A stretch of DNA of 64,000 bases, from contig JAKUCV010002160.1 in the NCBI GenBank assembly GCA_028386065.3, positions 1 to 64,000 of the forward strand, in the 5' to 3' direction. The DNA comes from Turnera subulata (Eukaryota > Streptophyta > Magnoliopsida > Malpighiales > Passifloraceae). The notes beneath the pieces were generated by a model, which saw only the letters and a list, made by a program, of their open reading frames with translations, was not told the DNA's origin and ran no database searches. Made by a program: the position numbers and the translations under genes. Below, in pieces: positions 30,586 through 41,808 of this stretch (positions are counted from its first letter, which is position 1; each line of letters begins with the position of its first letter).

Positions 30586-32140
30586 TGTTAGTAATATGCC
30601 CAAAAGCCAATCAATGGATGATCGTATATAGTCGTATATATACATTAAGGTTATTCCAATAAATATCGTTTATGAGATAAACGCTTGCACATATTTATAA
30701 CCCTAGAATATTTAAATATTCTTAAATGTCCCTAGTCGATTATTATTATGGATGGGTTGTAATAATAAGTTAAGACTAGCGTATGTTGAGAATTTATATG
30801 TGAAATGAATTTTACATACGGGTACAAGTTAGAGAACTTGTGGACTGGACCGACCCACATCAGAATGCTACATGGAGCGTTATATGTTTGTCGATAGCGA
30901 TTCTTATATGTATTATCCTTAGACCTGAGATCGTCAAGGTTCCCAACATGTGAGTCATATACTTTGATATTATTCCTAGTCATTTGTAACTGGGTGGACT
31001 TAAGGGTAATCATTGGGTATATGATAAGTGTGTAGTGGGTTTTGTATGATCCAGAGGGATTCGTCCAACCCATATAACGGGTATATTATCGGATGGTTTC
31101 TTGATAGTGTTGAACTGTAAATGCACGGCCGTGCTCGGATTATGATATGGTGATATCATTGGTATCCGTTTTACACAGTTAACTCGAGGATCATGAAACT
31201 GAGAATAAACTTATACGAGATTGACATATTCCATCTCTCGGTTTAATCTTGATAATGGGACGAAGGGACGATGACATGTTTGCAAGGTATTTTGAATAAG
31301 TACGGATCTTGTCGTTCGGGTAGCAATGATGTGTTGCTAGACGCCACTCTTTGCTTATAATTGTAAAATGAGATTTTACAATTATTGTCGGACATTACAA
31401 GTGCCTACAGGGTCACACACATAGAACCGTTGATTCGAGCAGGTGGTTGGACCGGTTTGTGGTTGGACCATGGTTGGACCAGTTTGTGGTTGGACCGTGG
31501 TTGGACTGTGGTTGGACCATGGTTGAACCAGGGTCGTTTTGGATCAATAATTTTCTGAATTATTGATCAGACATGGTGATGTGGTGTGTTGCAATCTGAT
31601 TATGTTAGTGGGAGACATTAGTGATGAGGGTCATCACCTTTGGTCCACTATGTTGGCCATTTTGCTATTAACCTAATGACATTATGTGTGAGTGGGTTGA
31701 GTGCCTTAGTGATCAGATTTTTTTGCTCCTCTCTCTAATATTCATTCAGTTTTTCAGAGCATCCTTGAGAGTGTCTTGAGAGCTTCTGAGTTTTGAGAGT
31801 AAAACACACACATACCCTTCTTTGAGAAAGAAGAGAGACACCACACAAAGCTCCCGAAAATCCTGTTGCTAGCACACCAGTTCGGGAGGGCTTGAAGTTG
31901 GAGATCGTGTGACGATTCTGACTTGATCACGGTTCGTGTGGATACTGTAGAGGGGCGGGATACCTTGTCTTGCTCTTGCTGATTCCGGCACTTCAGTTAG
32001 GTGGAAGATCCTAACCTTTCAGGTACGAAATTTTTGTTATTCGGTTTATACGCTTCACATGTGTTCCTATGTTGTTTCCGGTTTTTCCACTACGTATTTT
32101 GCTTGCTTTTGAGTGTCAATTGCATGTCCGAAAACATACA
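30586..32140 (+). repeat. 5' LTR of copia-B
   Basis: Begins TGTTAGTAATATGCCC and ends CATACA, about 1,555 bp. It carries the conserved copia LTR core (about 30830-31420), four or more GGTTGGACC words at 31445-31530 (complement of the GGTCCAACC words in copia-A), and the ACCGTAGAGG-type block near 31945. Compared with the 3' LTR it has an extra GGTTGGACC stretch near 31470. Confidence 0.85.
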
Positions 32141-32587
32141 GTTGTAGCGGAGCCTCTTGTGAAGCTCTAAACTTAATTCATGTTCATATGTTACATGTGA
32201 TGTAGCTTGAACTTGTTTAGGTATATGTGATATGCTGGAATTCTTTTTAGTATATGAGATATGCTTGCATATGTGTAATATGCTGAATTTGTTTTGGTAT
32301 GTATGATTTGCCATGCAAATATATGCATATGTTTGATATGTTTTTGGTATATATACATGATATGTTCTATGTGATAAAGCATGATCATGTTATATTGAAT
32401 TCAATTGTGTATATGTGATATATATGTTGTTGAGGTTGATTTGTCAAAAATATTTTGACAACAAGCACTTGATTGGTATGAGATTTCAATCAAGATGTTC
32501 ATGGCAGTAAGTCGAAGAGTTCGACTAACAAAAAACGAGTGTCGGTTTGTGTATCAAACGATTGTCGTTCTAGTACATCTAGGCCAC
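32141..32587 (+). other. copia-B primer site and proximal leader
   Basis: The site after the LTR reads GTTGTAGCGGAGCC, one base off the core TGGTAGCGGAGC found in the other families. The following 430 bp contain many ATATGTGATATG-type words, including CATGATATG and CATATGTGTAATATG, matching the complement of 6810-6930 in copia-A. No coding sequence. Confidence 0.65.
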
Positions 32588-33522
32588 AACATCGATGTTG
32601 GTGTGACCAACATCGATGTTGGCATGACTTTAGCTTTGGCCGAACCTTCATAACATCGCTGTTGTGTGACAAACATCGATGTTCTGATGAAGTGTAGCCT
32701 CGGCCAAATCTTCACAACATCGATGTTGTGTGACCAACATCGATGTTCTCATGCAAACACTCAACAACATCGATATTAAGAGTTACAACATCGATGTTAT
32801 CTGAGCTCGGCCAAATTGGTTTGAAGTTCCAGAATTCAAATAACATCGTTGTTCAAGTTCCAACATCGATGTTATTGAGTTCCAGAAGTTCAAACATCGA
32901 TGTTTAAGGTCAACATCGATGTTATAATGGTACTGCCAAAATCTTGAACTTTCAAGTACTCAAAACATCGATGTTTAAGTGTTCCACATCGATGTTCTTG
33001 AGCTACTACCAAATAGTTTGGAGTTCAAGTACTCAAAACATCGATGTTTAAGTGTTAAACATCGATGTTCTGGAGCTACTACCAAATAGTTTGGAGTTTA
33101 AGTACTCAAACATCGATGTTTAAGTGTTAACATCGATGTTCTATGCACTCGGCAACCTCCAACATCGATGTTTGATGGTCAACATCGATGTTTTGAGGGT
33201 TCGGCAACCTCTAACATCGATGTTTGAGTGACAACATCGATGTTTTGCAGATTCGCAAACTCCAAACATCGATATTGAAGGGTTCAACATCGATGTTGTG
33301 GAACCTAGTAACTTCAACTGCGAATTCGGGGCTGAAGGAGGCCAAATTGGTGTTTGGCCTGAACAGAAAAGTTGTAGTCCTACTTCTTAGCTTTGCAGGG
33401 ACACCAAGTTTATACAAGTCCGAGCTCTACAGCTCTGGATATGGACAAAATACTAAGTGCTGCCAAGTAGTTGGGAGAATTAGATTCTTAAAACATCGAT
33501 GTTCAAGTTAGACATCGATATT
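32588..33522. repeat. array G of the palindrome (copia-B leader)
   Basis: About 26 copies in 13 pairs, the largest array in the window. Spacers are 7-9 bp, so centres are 19-21 bp apart. Pairs start near 32588, 32643, 32715, 32763, 32842, 32892, 32962, 33037, 33108, 33161, 33212, 33264 and 33490. A longer unit of about 73 bp is itself repeated (TACCAAATAGTTTGGAGTT at 33007 and 33080). One- to two-base variants include AACATCGCTGTT, AACATCGTTGTT and AACATCGATATT. Confidence 0.95.
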
Positions 33523-34083
33523 CACATGTATTTTGGTTTCCAAATTTACATAACATCAATGTATGATTTGTTGATTATATGCATGTGATGTATGAACATA
33601 TGTTGATGAAATATTAATTTCTTAGTTGCCTTCCATGATAAGCACTCATCAAGACTAAGATCAACAATTGGTAGGTTTTGCCAAAGCAAGGTGCCAATGT
33701 TTATCCTAGTAAGGTGCGAGTGGATAATTGTAATATCTCGATTGCTTATTGCGGGTTTGGACTTAACTAAGTCATCTTAATAGGATTAAGGGCTTAGAGG
33801 CAAGGGTTGAGTATTGTCTATGAGATAGATATGGACAAAGTGTTGTTCACTCAACTATCCAAGAGTTACATGAGATGTAATTGACAAGAGTTGTCTACCT
33901 AATTAGCTATGATGTAGGTGATCAGCCAAAGCTGACTTGTATTGTAGTGAAATATGGATCTTGGCCTACTTGTTGTCATTCTTTTGATTCATAGTAGGAG
34001 TATCATTTAATAGAATTCCTTGTTAAATGATTTTGTATACATGACTATTATTTGTTTGAGTTGACCATTGTTGTAGAGTTACC
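33523..34083 (+). other. copia-B leader between array and gag
   Basis: 560 bp of non-coding leader collinear with the inverted leader of copia-A (5442-5989). Includes the shared GACAAGAGTTGTCTACCTA block near 33880. Nothing else is supported. Confidence 0.6.
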
Positions 34084-37000
34084 ATGGCACAAAACACTAG
34101 CACATTATCATTGCGATCGGTCCTTGAGAAGGACAAGATGAATAGGAATAGTTTCCTAGAGTGGCATCACATTTTGAGGATAGTCCTCAAACAAGAAAAG
34201 AAATTGTATGTCCTTGAATGGCCTGTTCCTAATGAACCGGCGCCTAATGCTCTTAGGGCTGAATGAGATGCTTATAAGAAGCATGTTGATGATGCTTTGG
34301 ATGATTGCATGCCTTATGCTAATTACCATGGACTCTGAGCTTCAGAAGCAACATGAGAACATGGGGGCGTTCGATATGATCGAACACCTGAAAATGCTCT
34401 GTGTAGAGCAAGCAAGGCATGTGAGGTACGAGACCTCTAAGGCATTGTTCCAATGCAAGATGGACGAGTCATCACCCGTGAGACCTCATGTGCTCAAGAT
34501 GATTAGATACATTAAGAGCCTTGAGGGTCTTGGTTTCCTTGGCAAAGGAAAGGGTAAAGCAAAGTTTGACAAGAAGAAGAAATGTACCAAATGGTTTGGT
34601 GCATGTACATCTTCTTGTTCTCATATGCTGAATCCCATGGGTGGTGTTGCAAAGGTAGGAAATTGTTTCCGTTGCAACAAACCAGGCCATTAGAAGCGCA
34701 ACTGCCCTATTTACCATGAAAAGGTAAAGAAGCAGAAGGGAAGTGAGACTTCCGCTTCAGGTATTTTGTTATAGAGGCTAATATCTCTACCTCTGCATTA
34801 TGGGTACTAGATACCGGATGTGGTTCTCACATTTGTGGAAATGTGAAGGAACTGAGAAAGAGTAGGAGATTGGCTAAGGGTGAGATAGACCAACGCGTCG
34901 GAATTGCAGCAATAGTTGCTACATTAGCCGTAGGGACTTACTATCTATCCTTACCGAGTGTTATGGTTTTAGAACTGGACAATTGTTATTATGTAGCTAC
35001 CATAAGCAGGAATTTGATTTTTGTGTCTTGTATGGACAAGAAAGGTTTTTCATTTGTAATAAAGAACAATTGTTGTTCTATTTATTCCAATGAAAATTTA
35101 TTATCGTGGTGCATTTTAAACGATGGTTTGTATGTTCTATCCCTAGAAACGCATGTCTATAACGTTAATACGAAGAAGGTTAGAATGAATGATTATAGTG
35201 AATCCTATCTTTGGCATAGCCGTTTGGGCCATATAAACGAGACTCGTATTTCTAAAACTCCATAAGGATGGAATTTTAGACTCATTTGATTTTGAATCAT
35301 TTGAGACATGTGACTCATGTTTATTAGGCAAAATGACGAAGGCTCCTTTTATTGGTTAAGGTGAAAGGGCTTCGGACTTGTTAAGCCTTCTACATACTGA
35401 TGTATGGGAACCTATATCGACACAAGCTAGAGGTGGATTTCAATACTTCATTACATTTACTGATGATTTTAGTAGATATGGCTATGTGTACCTTATGAGA
35501 CACAAGTTAGAATCCTTTGAAAAGTTCAAAGAATTCAAGAATGAAGTACAGAATCAACTCGGAAAAGTATTAAGATGCTTCGATCTGTTCGAGGAGGTGA
35601 TTACTTAGACCAAGAGTTTCTTGATCATCTAAAGGGTTGTGGTATAGTATCATAACTTACTCCACCGGGTACGCCTCAATGGAATGGTGTATTCGATAGG
35701 AGGAACAAAACCTTGTTAGACATGGTTCGTTCTATGATGAGTCAAGCTGACCTTTCTTCTTTCTTTTAGGGACATGCATTATTGAGTGCTGCATTTACAC
35801 TTAACCGTGTTCCATCTAAATCGGTCGAAAAGACACCATATAAGATATGGACTGGGAAGCGTCCCAATTTGTCATTTATTAGGATTTGGGGTTGTGAGGC
35901 TTACGTAAGACGTGAAGCATCAGATAAACTCGACCCTAAATCCGACAAGTGCCTTTTATATGATACCTTAAAGGGTATTATTTCTATAATCCTTTAGAGC
36001 ACAAAGTGTTTGTTGCTCGGACTGCTTTTTTTCTAGAAAGAGAGTTTATTTCTAGAAGAATCAATGGGAGGAAAAAATATAACTCGAAGAAGTTCGAGAT
36101 ATAGAGGCTGAGATGGAACAAGGGCAGGAACCACAAGTTGTTGTGGGTGAGAATTCTGTGCCTGAAACACATGGACCTCGTAGGTCGGATAGGACTTGGT
36201 ATGAGCCTGAGAGATATGGATTTCTTATGACTCATATTGGAGATGTGATGCTCATAGATGAGGATGAGCCCACTTCCTATCAGCTGGCCATTACGGGTCT
36301 GGACGCCAAGAATTGGCTAGAAGCTATGAATTTGGAAATGGAATCCATGTATAAAAACAAGGTATAGACCTTGGTTGATCCACCTGAAGGGGTAATACCT
36401 ATAGGGTGCAAATGGGTCTTTGTGAAAGACCGACATGGATGGTAATGTGATTACCTTTAAAGGGCAATTGGTTGCAAAAGGTTTCAACCAAGTTCAAGGT
36501 ATTGACTGTGATGAAACCTTCTTACCAGTCGCCATAGTTAAATCCATTCCGGATTCTATTGGCTATAGCTGCATACCATGACTATGAGATATGGTATGCA
36601 AGTTGCAAAGGTCCATTTGTGGACTAAAGCAAGCTACAAGGAGTTGGAATCTTCGTTTTAATGATGTAATCAAAGAGTTTGGTTTCATCAAAAATGAAGA
36701 TGAACTATGTGTTTACAAGAAGGTTAGTGGGAGCACTGTTGTTTTCTTGTTGTTGTATGTTGGCGACATTCTACTCATTGAGAATGATGTTCAGACACTA
36801 CAGTCTGTAAAGACTTGGTTAGGAAGAATTTGTCAATGAAGGACTTAAGAGAAGCTGCCTAAGTGTTAGGTATAAAGATCTACAGAGATAGATCCAAAAG
36901 GCTTCTCGGGCTAAGTCAGAGTACGTATATTGACAAGGTGCTAAAGAGGTGTAGCATGCAAGATTCCAAGAAAGGTTTCTTGCTCATGTCACATGGCATA

Positions 37001-37515
37001 TCTCTCTCAAAGAGTCAATGTCTTAGTACATCTAAGAAGAGAGAGTTGATGAGTTAGATTCCTTATGCATCTGCAATAGGATCTATCATGTATGCCATGC
37101 TATGTACTAGATCGAATGTCGATTATGCTTTGAGTGTCACAAGCAGATGCCCTGATCCTGGTGAAAGTCACTGGACAGCGGTTAAATATCCTTAAGTACT
37201 TGAGAAGCACTAAGGATGCATTCCTGGTATACAGAAGCGTTGATGGGCTTGTTGTAAAGTGTTACAAAGATGCTAGCTTCCAAACTGACAGGGATGATTT
37301 AAGATCGCAATCAGGTTATGTGTTTTTGTCTTGGAGGTGGCACTGTTTGCTGGAAGAGTTCCAAGCAAGAAACAGTTGCCGACCCTACAACTGAGGCTGT
37401 ACTAAGCTTTGTTTGAGAACTATGTAGCAGATCTTTTGACTGAGCCTCTCACACAGCGGATGCATGATGGTCATGCTACATCCATTGGTATTAGATACAT
37501 GGATGATTGGCTTTA
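34084..37515 (+). pseudogene. copia-B gag-pol, heavily decayed
   Basis: Gag starts at ATG 34084 (MAQNTSTLSLRS) and stops at TGA 34264. Relative to copia-A, about 180 bp of gag is deleted near 34540. The zinc knuckle (CFRCNKPGH) at 34668 ends in a stop. Protease DTGCGSHIC is near 34811. Integrase pieces are at 35378-35600 (DDFSRYGYVYL) and 35660-35990. Reverse transcriptase lost 100 bp at an ATATGG repeat (36590-36595), removing the first catalytic motif, and its YVDD is YVGD (36756-36767). RNase H is fragmented (37250-37400) and partly deleted. The final residues (TKPL-like TEPL ... MDDWL) end near 37515. Many stops and frame changes. It cannot make an enzyme. Confidence 0.9.
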
Positions 37516-37530
37516 GTGCAAGTGGGAGAT
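37516..37530 (+). other. copia-B polypurine tract
   Basis: GTGCAAGTGGGAGAT directly precedes the 3' LTR start TGTTAGTAAT. Confidence 0.8.
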
Positions 37531-39059
37531 TGTTAGTAATATGCCCAAAAGCCAATCAATGGATGATCGTATATAGTCGTATATATACATTAAGGTTATT
37601 CCAATAAATATCGTTTATGTGATAAACGCTTGCACATATTTATAACCCTAGAATATTTATATATTCTTAAATGTCCCTAGTCGATTATTATTATGGATGG
37701 GTTGTAATAATAAGTTAAGACTAGCGTATGTTGAGAATTTATATGTGATATGAATTTTACATACGGGTACAAGTTAGAGAACTTGTGGACTGGACCGACC
37801 CACATAAGAATGCTACATGGAGCGTTATATGTTTGTCGATAGCGATTCTTATATGTATTGTCCTTAGACCTGAGATCGTCAAGGTTCCCAACATGGGAGT
37901 CATATACTTTGATATTATTCCTAGTCATTTGTAACTGGGTGGACTTAAGGGTAATCATTGGGTATATGATAAGTGTGTAGTGGGTTTTGTATGATCCAGA
38001 GGGGATTCGTCCAACCCATATAACGGGTATATTATCGGATGGTTTCTAGATAGAGTTGAACTGTAAATGCACGGCCGTGCTCGGATTATGATATGGTGAT
38101 ATCATTGGTATCCGTTTTACACAGTTAACTCGAGGATCAAGAAACCGAGTTTAAACATATATGAGATTGACATATTCCATGTCTCGGTTTAATCTTGATA
38201 ATGGGACGAAGGGACGATGAGATGTTTGCGAGGCATTTTGAATAAGTACTGATCTTGTCGTTCGGGTAGCAATGATGTGTTGCTAGACGCCGCTCTTTGC
38301 TTATAATTATAAAATGAGATTTTACAATTAATGATGGACGTTACAAGTGCCTACAGGGTCACAGACATAGAACCGTTGATTCGAGCAGGTAGTTGGACCG
38401 ATTTATGGTTGGACCGTGGTTGGATCGTGGTTGGACTATGGTTGAACCAGGGTCGTTTTGGATCAATAATTATCTGAATTATTGATCAGACATGGTGATG
38501 TGGTGTGTTGTAATCTGATTATGTTAGTGGGAGACATTAGTGATGAGGGTCATCATCTTTGGTCCACTATGTTGGCCATTTTGCTATTAACCTAATGGCA
38601 TTATGTGTGAGTGGGTTGAGTGCCTTAGTGATCAGATTTTTTTGCTCCTCTCTCTAATATTCATTCAATTTTTCAGAGCATCCTTGAGAGTGTCTTGAGA
38701 GCTTCTGAGTTTTGAGAGTAAAACACACACATACCCTTCTTTGAGAAAGAAGAGAGACACCACACAAAGCTCCCAAAAATCCTGTTGCTAGCACACCATT
38801 TCGGGATGGCTTGAAGTTGGAGATCGTGTGACTATTCCGACATGATCACGGTTCGTGTGGATACCGTAGAGGGGCGGGATACCTTGTCTTGCTCTTGCTG
38901 ATTCTGGTACTTCAGTTAGGTGGAAGATCCTAACCTTTCAGGTACGAAATTTTTGTTATTCGGTTTATACGCTTCACATGTGTTCCTATGTTGTTTCCGG
39001 TTTTTTCGCTGCGTATTTTGCTTGCTTTTGAGTGTCAATTGCATGTCCGGAAACTTACA
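37531..39059 (+). repeat. 3' LTR of copia-B
   Basis: About 1,529 bp, TGTTAGTAAT to CTTACA, collinear with the 5' LTR with scattered substitutions and a shorter GGTTGGACC stretch (38390-38440). It ends against GGCAGACATCC of the Tat-like LTR. Confidence 0.85.
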
Positions 39060-39413
39060 CGGCAGACATCCACCCATGACCGTCGGGCCTAGAAGACATC
39101 TAGCAGAAGACCGTCGGGCCTGGCAGACATCCAGCAGTTGACCGCCAGGCCTGGCAGACATCCAGCAGATGACCGCCCACCATGGCGGTCATCCCCTTCC
39201 AGAAGCGCCCAAATCTCTGATTTTGTTTTTGTTTTTAATTTCGATCCTATGCGGTTTTGGACCAGATTTTCGGGCATAACCTTCACCATTAAGCAGTTCC
39301 ACGCCCCTAGGCTTCCCAAAACAATATAAATAGGACCCCTCATACACATTTTAGAGGACACACATTATCATTCACATACGCACTCATAAGCTATCTTGTT
39401 TGGGGAAACTATA
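39060..39413 (+). repeat. Tat-like LTR 2, second segment
   Basis: Continues LTR 2 from the GC-rich region through GTTTTGGACCAGATTTTCG and the TATA box (about 39325) to GGGGAAACTATA, matching LTR 1 at 13330-13610. It contains a short minisatellite (39078-39195) that is longer than in LTR 1. Confidence 0.8.
39078..39195. repeat. about 31-bp minisatellite in Tat-like LTR 2
   Basis: Three and a half units beginning GACCGTCGGGCC or GACCGCCAGGCC at about 39078, 39108 and 39139, with a partial unit at 39170. Each contains GACATCCAGCAG or a close form. LTR 1 has about one and a half related units (13319-13375). The GACCGCC/GGCGGTC words also occur in inverted mix upstream of the antisense gene at 15590-15700. 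Confidence 0.75.
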
Positions 39414-40252
39414 TGATGCAGCAACAACCCTAGAATTCCACTAGGATCACCTCTGCAACTAATCGATCCCAAGACCTCCAATCTCCAATCAAACTAGGGT
39501 TTAGTTTCTTCACCTCCTAAATTCAAAGGATTAGGCAACAAACAATGAGGAATACAAGGAGTTGATTAATCACCACAAGTAAACCACTTGATAAGACAAA
39601 TCAATCCTAAAGAGTAAAGCCAAGAGAATCCCTCTCTTGTTTTTTGATTGAATCTCTCAATCACGAAGAACACTAAAGGTAAGCAGTTAGCTTCCTTAAT
39701 ATCACTCAAACATGTATATTCTCATGCATAATCTGATTTCAAACTTGATACATAGTTGGCTTTTATAGAAGCCAAAAAGCAAAGGATTGAATAAATAATA
39801 CACGCACTAAACAAGCACTAAACATCTTTTGTTTTCTTTAATGCACACCAACCACACTAACACCAACCACACCAACCACACTAGTGGGAATCTTTAGCTC
39901 CAAAGTGAATTTTCCAAACTGAAAATGAATAGTAAACGCCGGCAGTGAATAGTAATTTCCGGTAGTGAATAGTAATTTCTGGCGTGAGTAGTAACTTTCC
40001 GGTGGAACGGTAAAAAACGGCTACTTTTGGCTTGAATCCTTCAAAATGCTCACAAACTTAGGAATCCCTTTAAATTCATCTCCAAACTTTTCTAACTTAT
40101 CTTCTTGTAATTCCTGATTGACCCAAGCTTGAGCATAATGTAGCATGCGATTCTTTATCATCTTCAATTGAGCCCTTGTTACTGGTCCTTGAGGAAAGCT
40201 AATGGCATCATCACTTTCTAGAGTTCCACTTGGTGTTGGTTTGCTCGTATCA
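39414..40252 (-). repeat. 3' LTR of the gypsy element
   Basis: Plus-strand text starts TGATGCAGCAACAACC and ends GCTCGTATCA (minus strand TGATACGAGC to TGCATCA). It is matched by 43824-44660 with only scattered differences. On the minus strand the first part of the LTR codes for the end of the polyprotein. Confidence 0.9.
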
Positions 40253-40956
40253 TTCCCTCCTTCCTCAAAAAGATTCGTCCTCGAATCAAAACCTAGAAAA
40301 TTAAAAGGAGTTACATTAGGGACGATGATGGCCATACTAACTCCATACTTTCCTATCGAATCCACTGTGTAGGCACTGTCATTGACCCTTTCAAAGTCAC
40401 AGAGTAACCAATCCCATACTCCTGGAACGAATGGCATTTTGCTGCTCCCGGAATCAACTTCTGCATTCCTCTTAGAAAATAAGAGTAAGACAATTAACCA
40501 GAAAACAAGTGGTAAACCACTACTAGCTTGAAAACAAGCAAGAATTAGCAATTTATTCACCAATTTTCTCTGTGCCACATGCAAACAATAATCCAAGAAC
40601 TTAGGGCCTCTATCAAGCATGAATATCCTAGGATTACCATGCGACAACAATGTGAAATAGAACGAATCATCATCATATATGGCATCCTTTAAGATCTCGA
40701 CAGGCTCAGCATGCGAAACATCAAAACGTAAGACAAACATAACATATGCAACACTCAATCTGAAATAAACACATGCATCAACACGTACTACATCCAATAA
40801 CAAGTAACAACTCGAAGTCTCATGCAACAATATGCAGTAACTAATTGCAAATAATCCATGCAATATGAGGATAACATATCTAATAACCAACTTCACGTTT
40901 TGCAAACAGATCACATGTAAAACATCATCAAATGAATGACTTGCCATAAAATTCAT
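40021..40956 (-). pseudogene. gypsy pol C-terminal tail running into the 3' LTR
   Basis: The last about 150 residues look like the end of a Ty3/gypsy polyprotein: VNDSAYTVDS, then PFNFLGFDSRTNLFEEGGND, then GPVTRAQLKMIKNRM. The EEGGND coding sequence overlaps the polypurine tract (about 40253-40280) and the last 77 codons lie in the LTR, a common gypsy arrangement. The upstream half of the frame (from 40956) is Cys/aromatic-rich and not recognisable, probably non-coding sequence without stops. The normal preceding integrase and reverse transcriptase are missing. Confidence 0.65.
40253..40270 (-). other. polypurine tract of the gypsy element
   Basis: The minus strand reads GAGGAAGGAGGGAA immediately before TGATACGAGC. 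Confidence 0.8.
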
Positions 40957-41028
40957 AAGTCCGTGGATCTTGTAAATAACATATGTAATATCCTTAGATT
41001 CATGAAATCAATATGTAATCGTCCAACT

Positions 41029-41649
41029 TCATGTAATGCAAACGGAACACATGCATCCAAAGAATGCGATTGGAACATATGCATCACATATGGTGAAATC
41101 AATAGATATTGCAAGAACCACACGCATATTATTGCCAGAAATCAAGCATGCAATAAGACACTTAACACGAATTAGTTTGCAAGTTTTAAAACATATAATA
41201 CGAAACTGAATGCAAACTATAAGAAACAACTCATGACATGCAATAAAAAATTCTGCATTACCAAACCTAATTAATGCACATATGTATTCATCAAGCAAGT
41301 TAATTAAACACACATGCGTATAAACTCTATGAAATTGAACCAACATAGTCATGCATTCATTGGACAAAAGAAATCGATACTTTACTTGTGATTGTTCATC
41401 TCGGTAATCCACACTCATTTGCCACTTCCCATTCATCTTTGGCAATAGACTATGTGTTCCAAGCTTGTGATAGAGTTGATGCTCAACTCCCTTAAACAGT
41501 GTCAATTCTCCTCCTAGATCTATCAACTTACAACAAGCATTAGTTCGTTCCACAAAAATAGGCATAACAAGTAACTTACATGGATGGTAATCAATAGAAC
41601 AACAATATAAATCACTCATCATGTTGTCCAATTTAGGCATTAAAGTCAT
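41029..41649 (-). pseudogene. decayed or scrambled pol remnant of the gypsy element
   Basis: A 206-codon frame contains a passage like a reverse-transcriptase start (KMNGKWQMSVDYRDEQSQVKYRF, here split: MNGKWQMSVDYR and VKYRF), without the palm motifs that should follow. The rest is unrecognised. I read it as a fragment of pol left after deletion. There is no evidence it is expressed. Confidence 0.35.
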
Positions 41650-41808
41650 GGAATAGGAACTTAAAACTTGATGCTCATTTGTGATTGTAATCGGCGCCCC
41701 ATGTATAATTCAATCTTCCCCTTGGGCCGGCAATCTTTTAGGACAAGCATCCCTAGAAACCTGCAAAAAAAACACATCACATCTAGAAAGACAAGGGTTA
41801 AGGTTAGC

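Larger units (their letters stand above)
30586..39059 (+). mobile_element. Ty1/copia retrotransposon copia-B, complete in structure, coding region decayed
   Basis: Both LTRs (30586-32140 and 37531-39059), primer site, leader with palindrome array, decayed gag-pol and polypurine tract are present. The flanks CGACG (left) and CGGCA (right) are the positions expected for the 5-bp target duplication but agree at only three of five bases. The outer flanks together restore the Tat-like LTR text (CCAGGTG ... CAGACATCC, compare 13309-13332), which supports insertion there. Same group as copia-A, opposite strand. Confidence 0.9.

Noticed and set aside
40300..40956. The upstream half of the 311-codon gypsy frame as a real domain with membrane-like segments.
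   Set aside because: Its hydrophobic Cys/Leu/Val-rich text resembles stop-free non-coding DNA and has no gypsy counterpart; only the C-terminal part is convincing.
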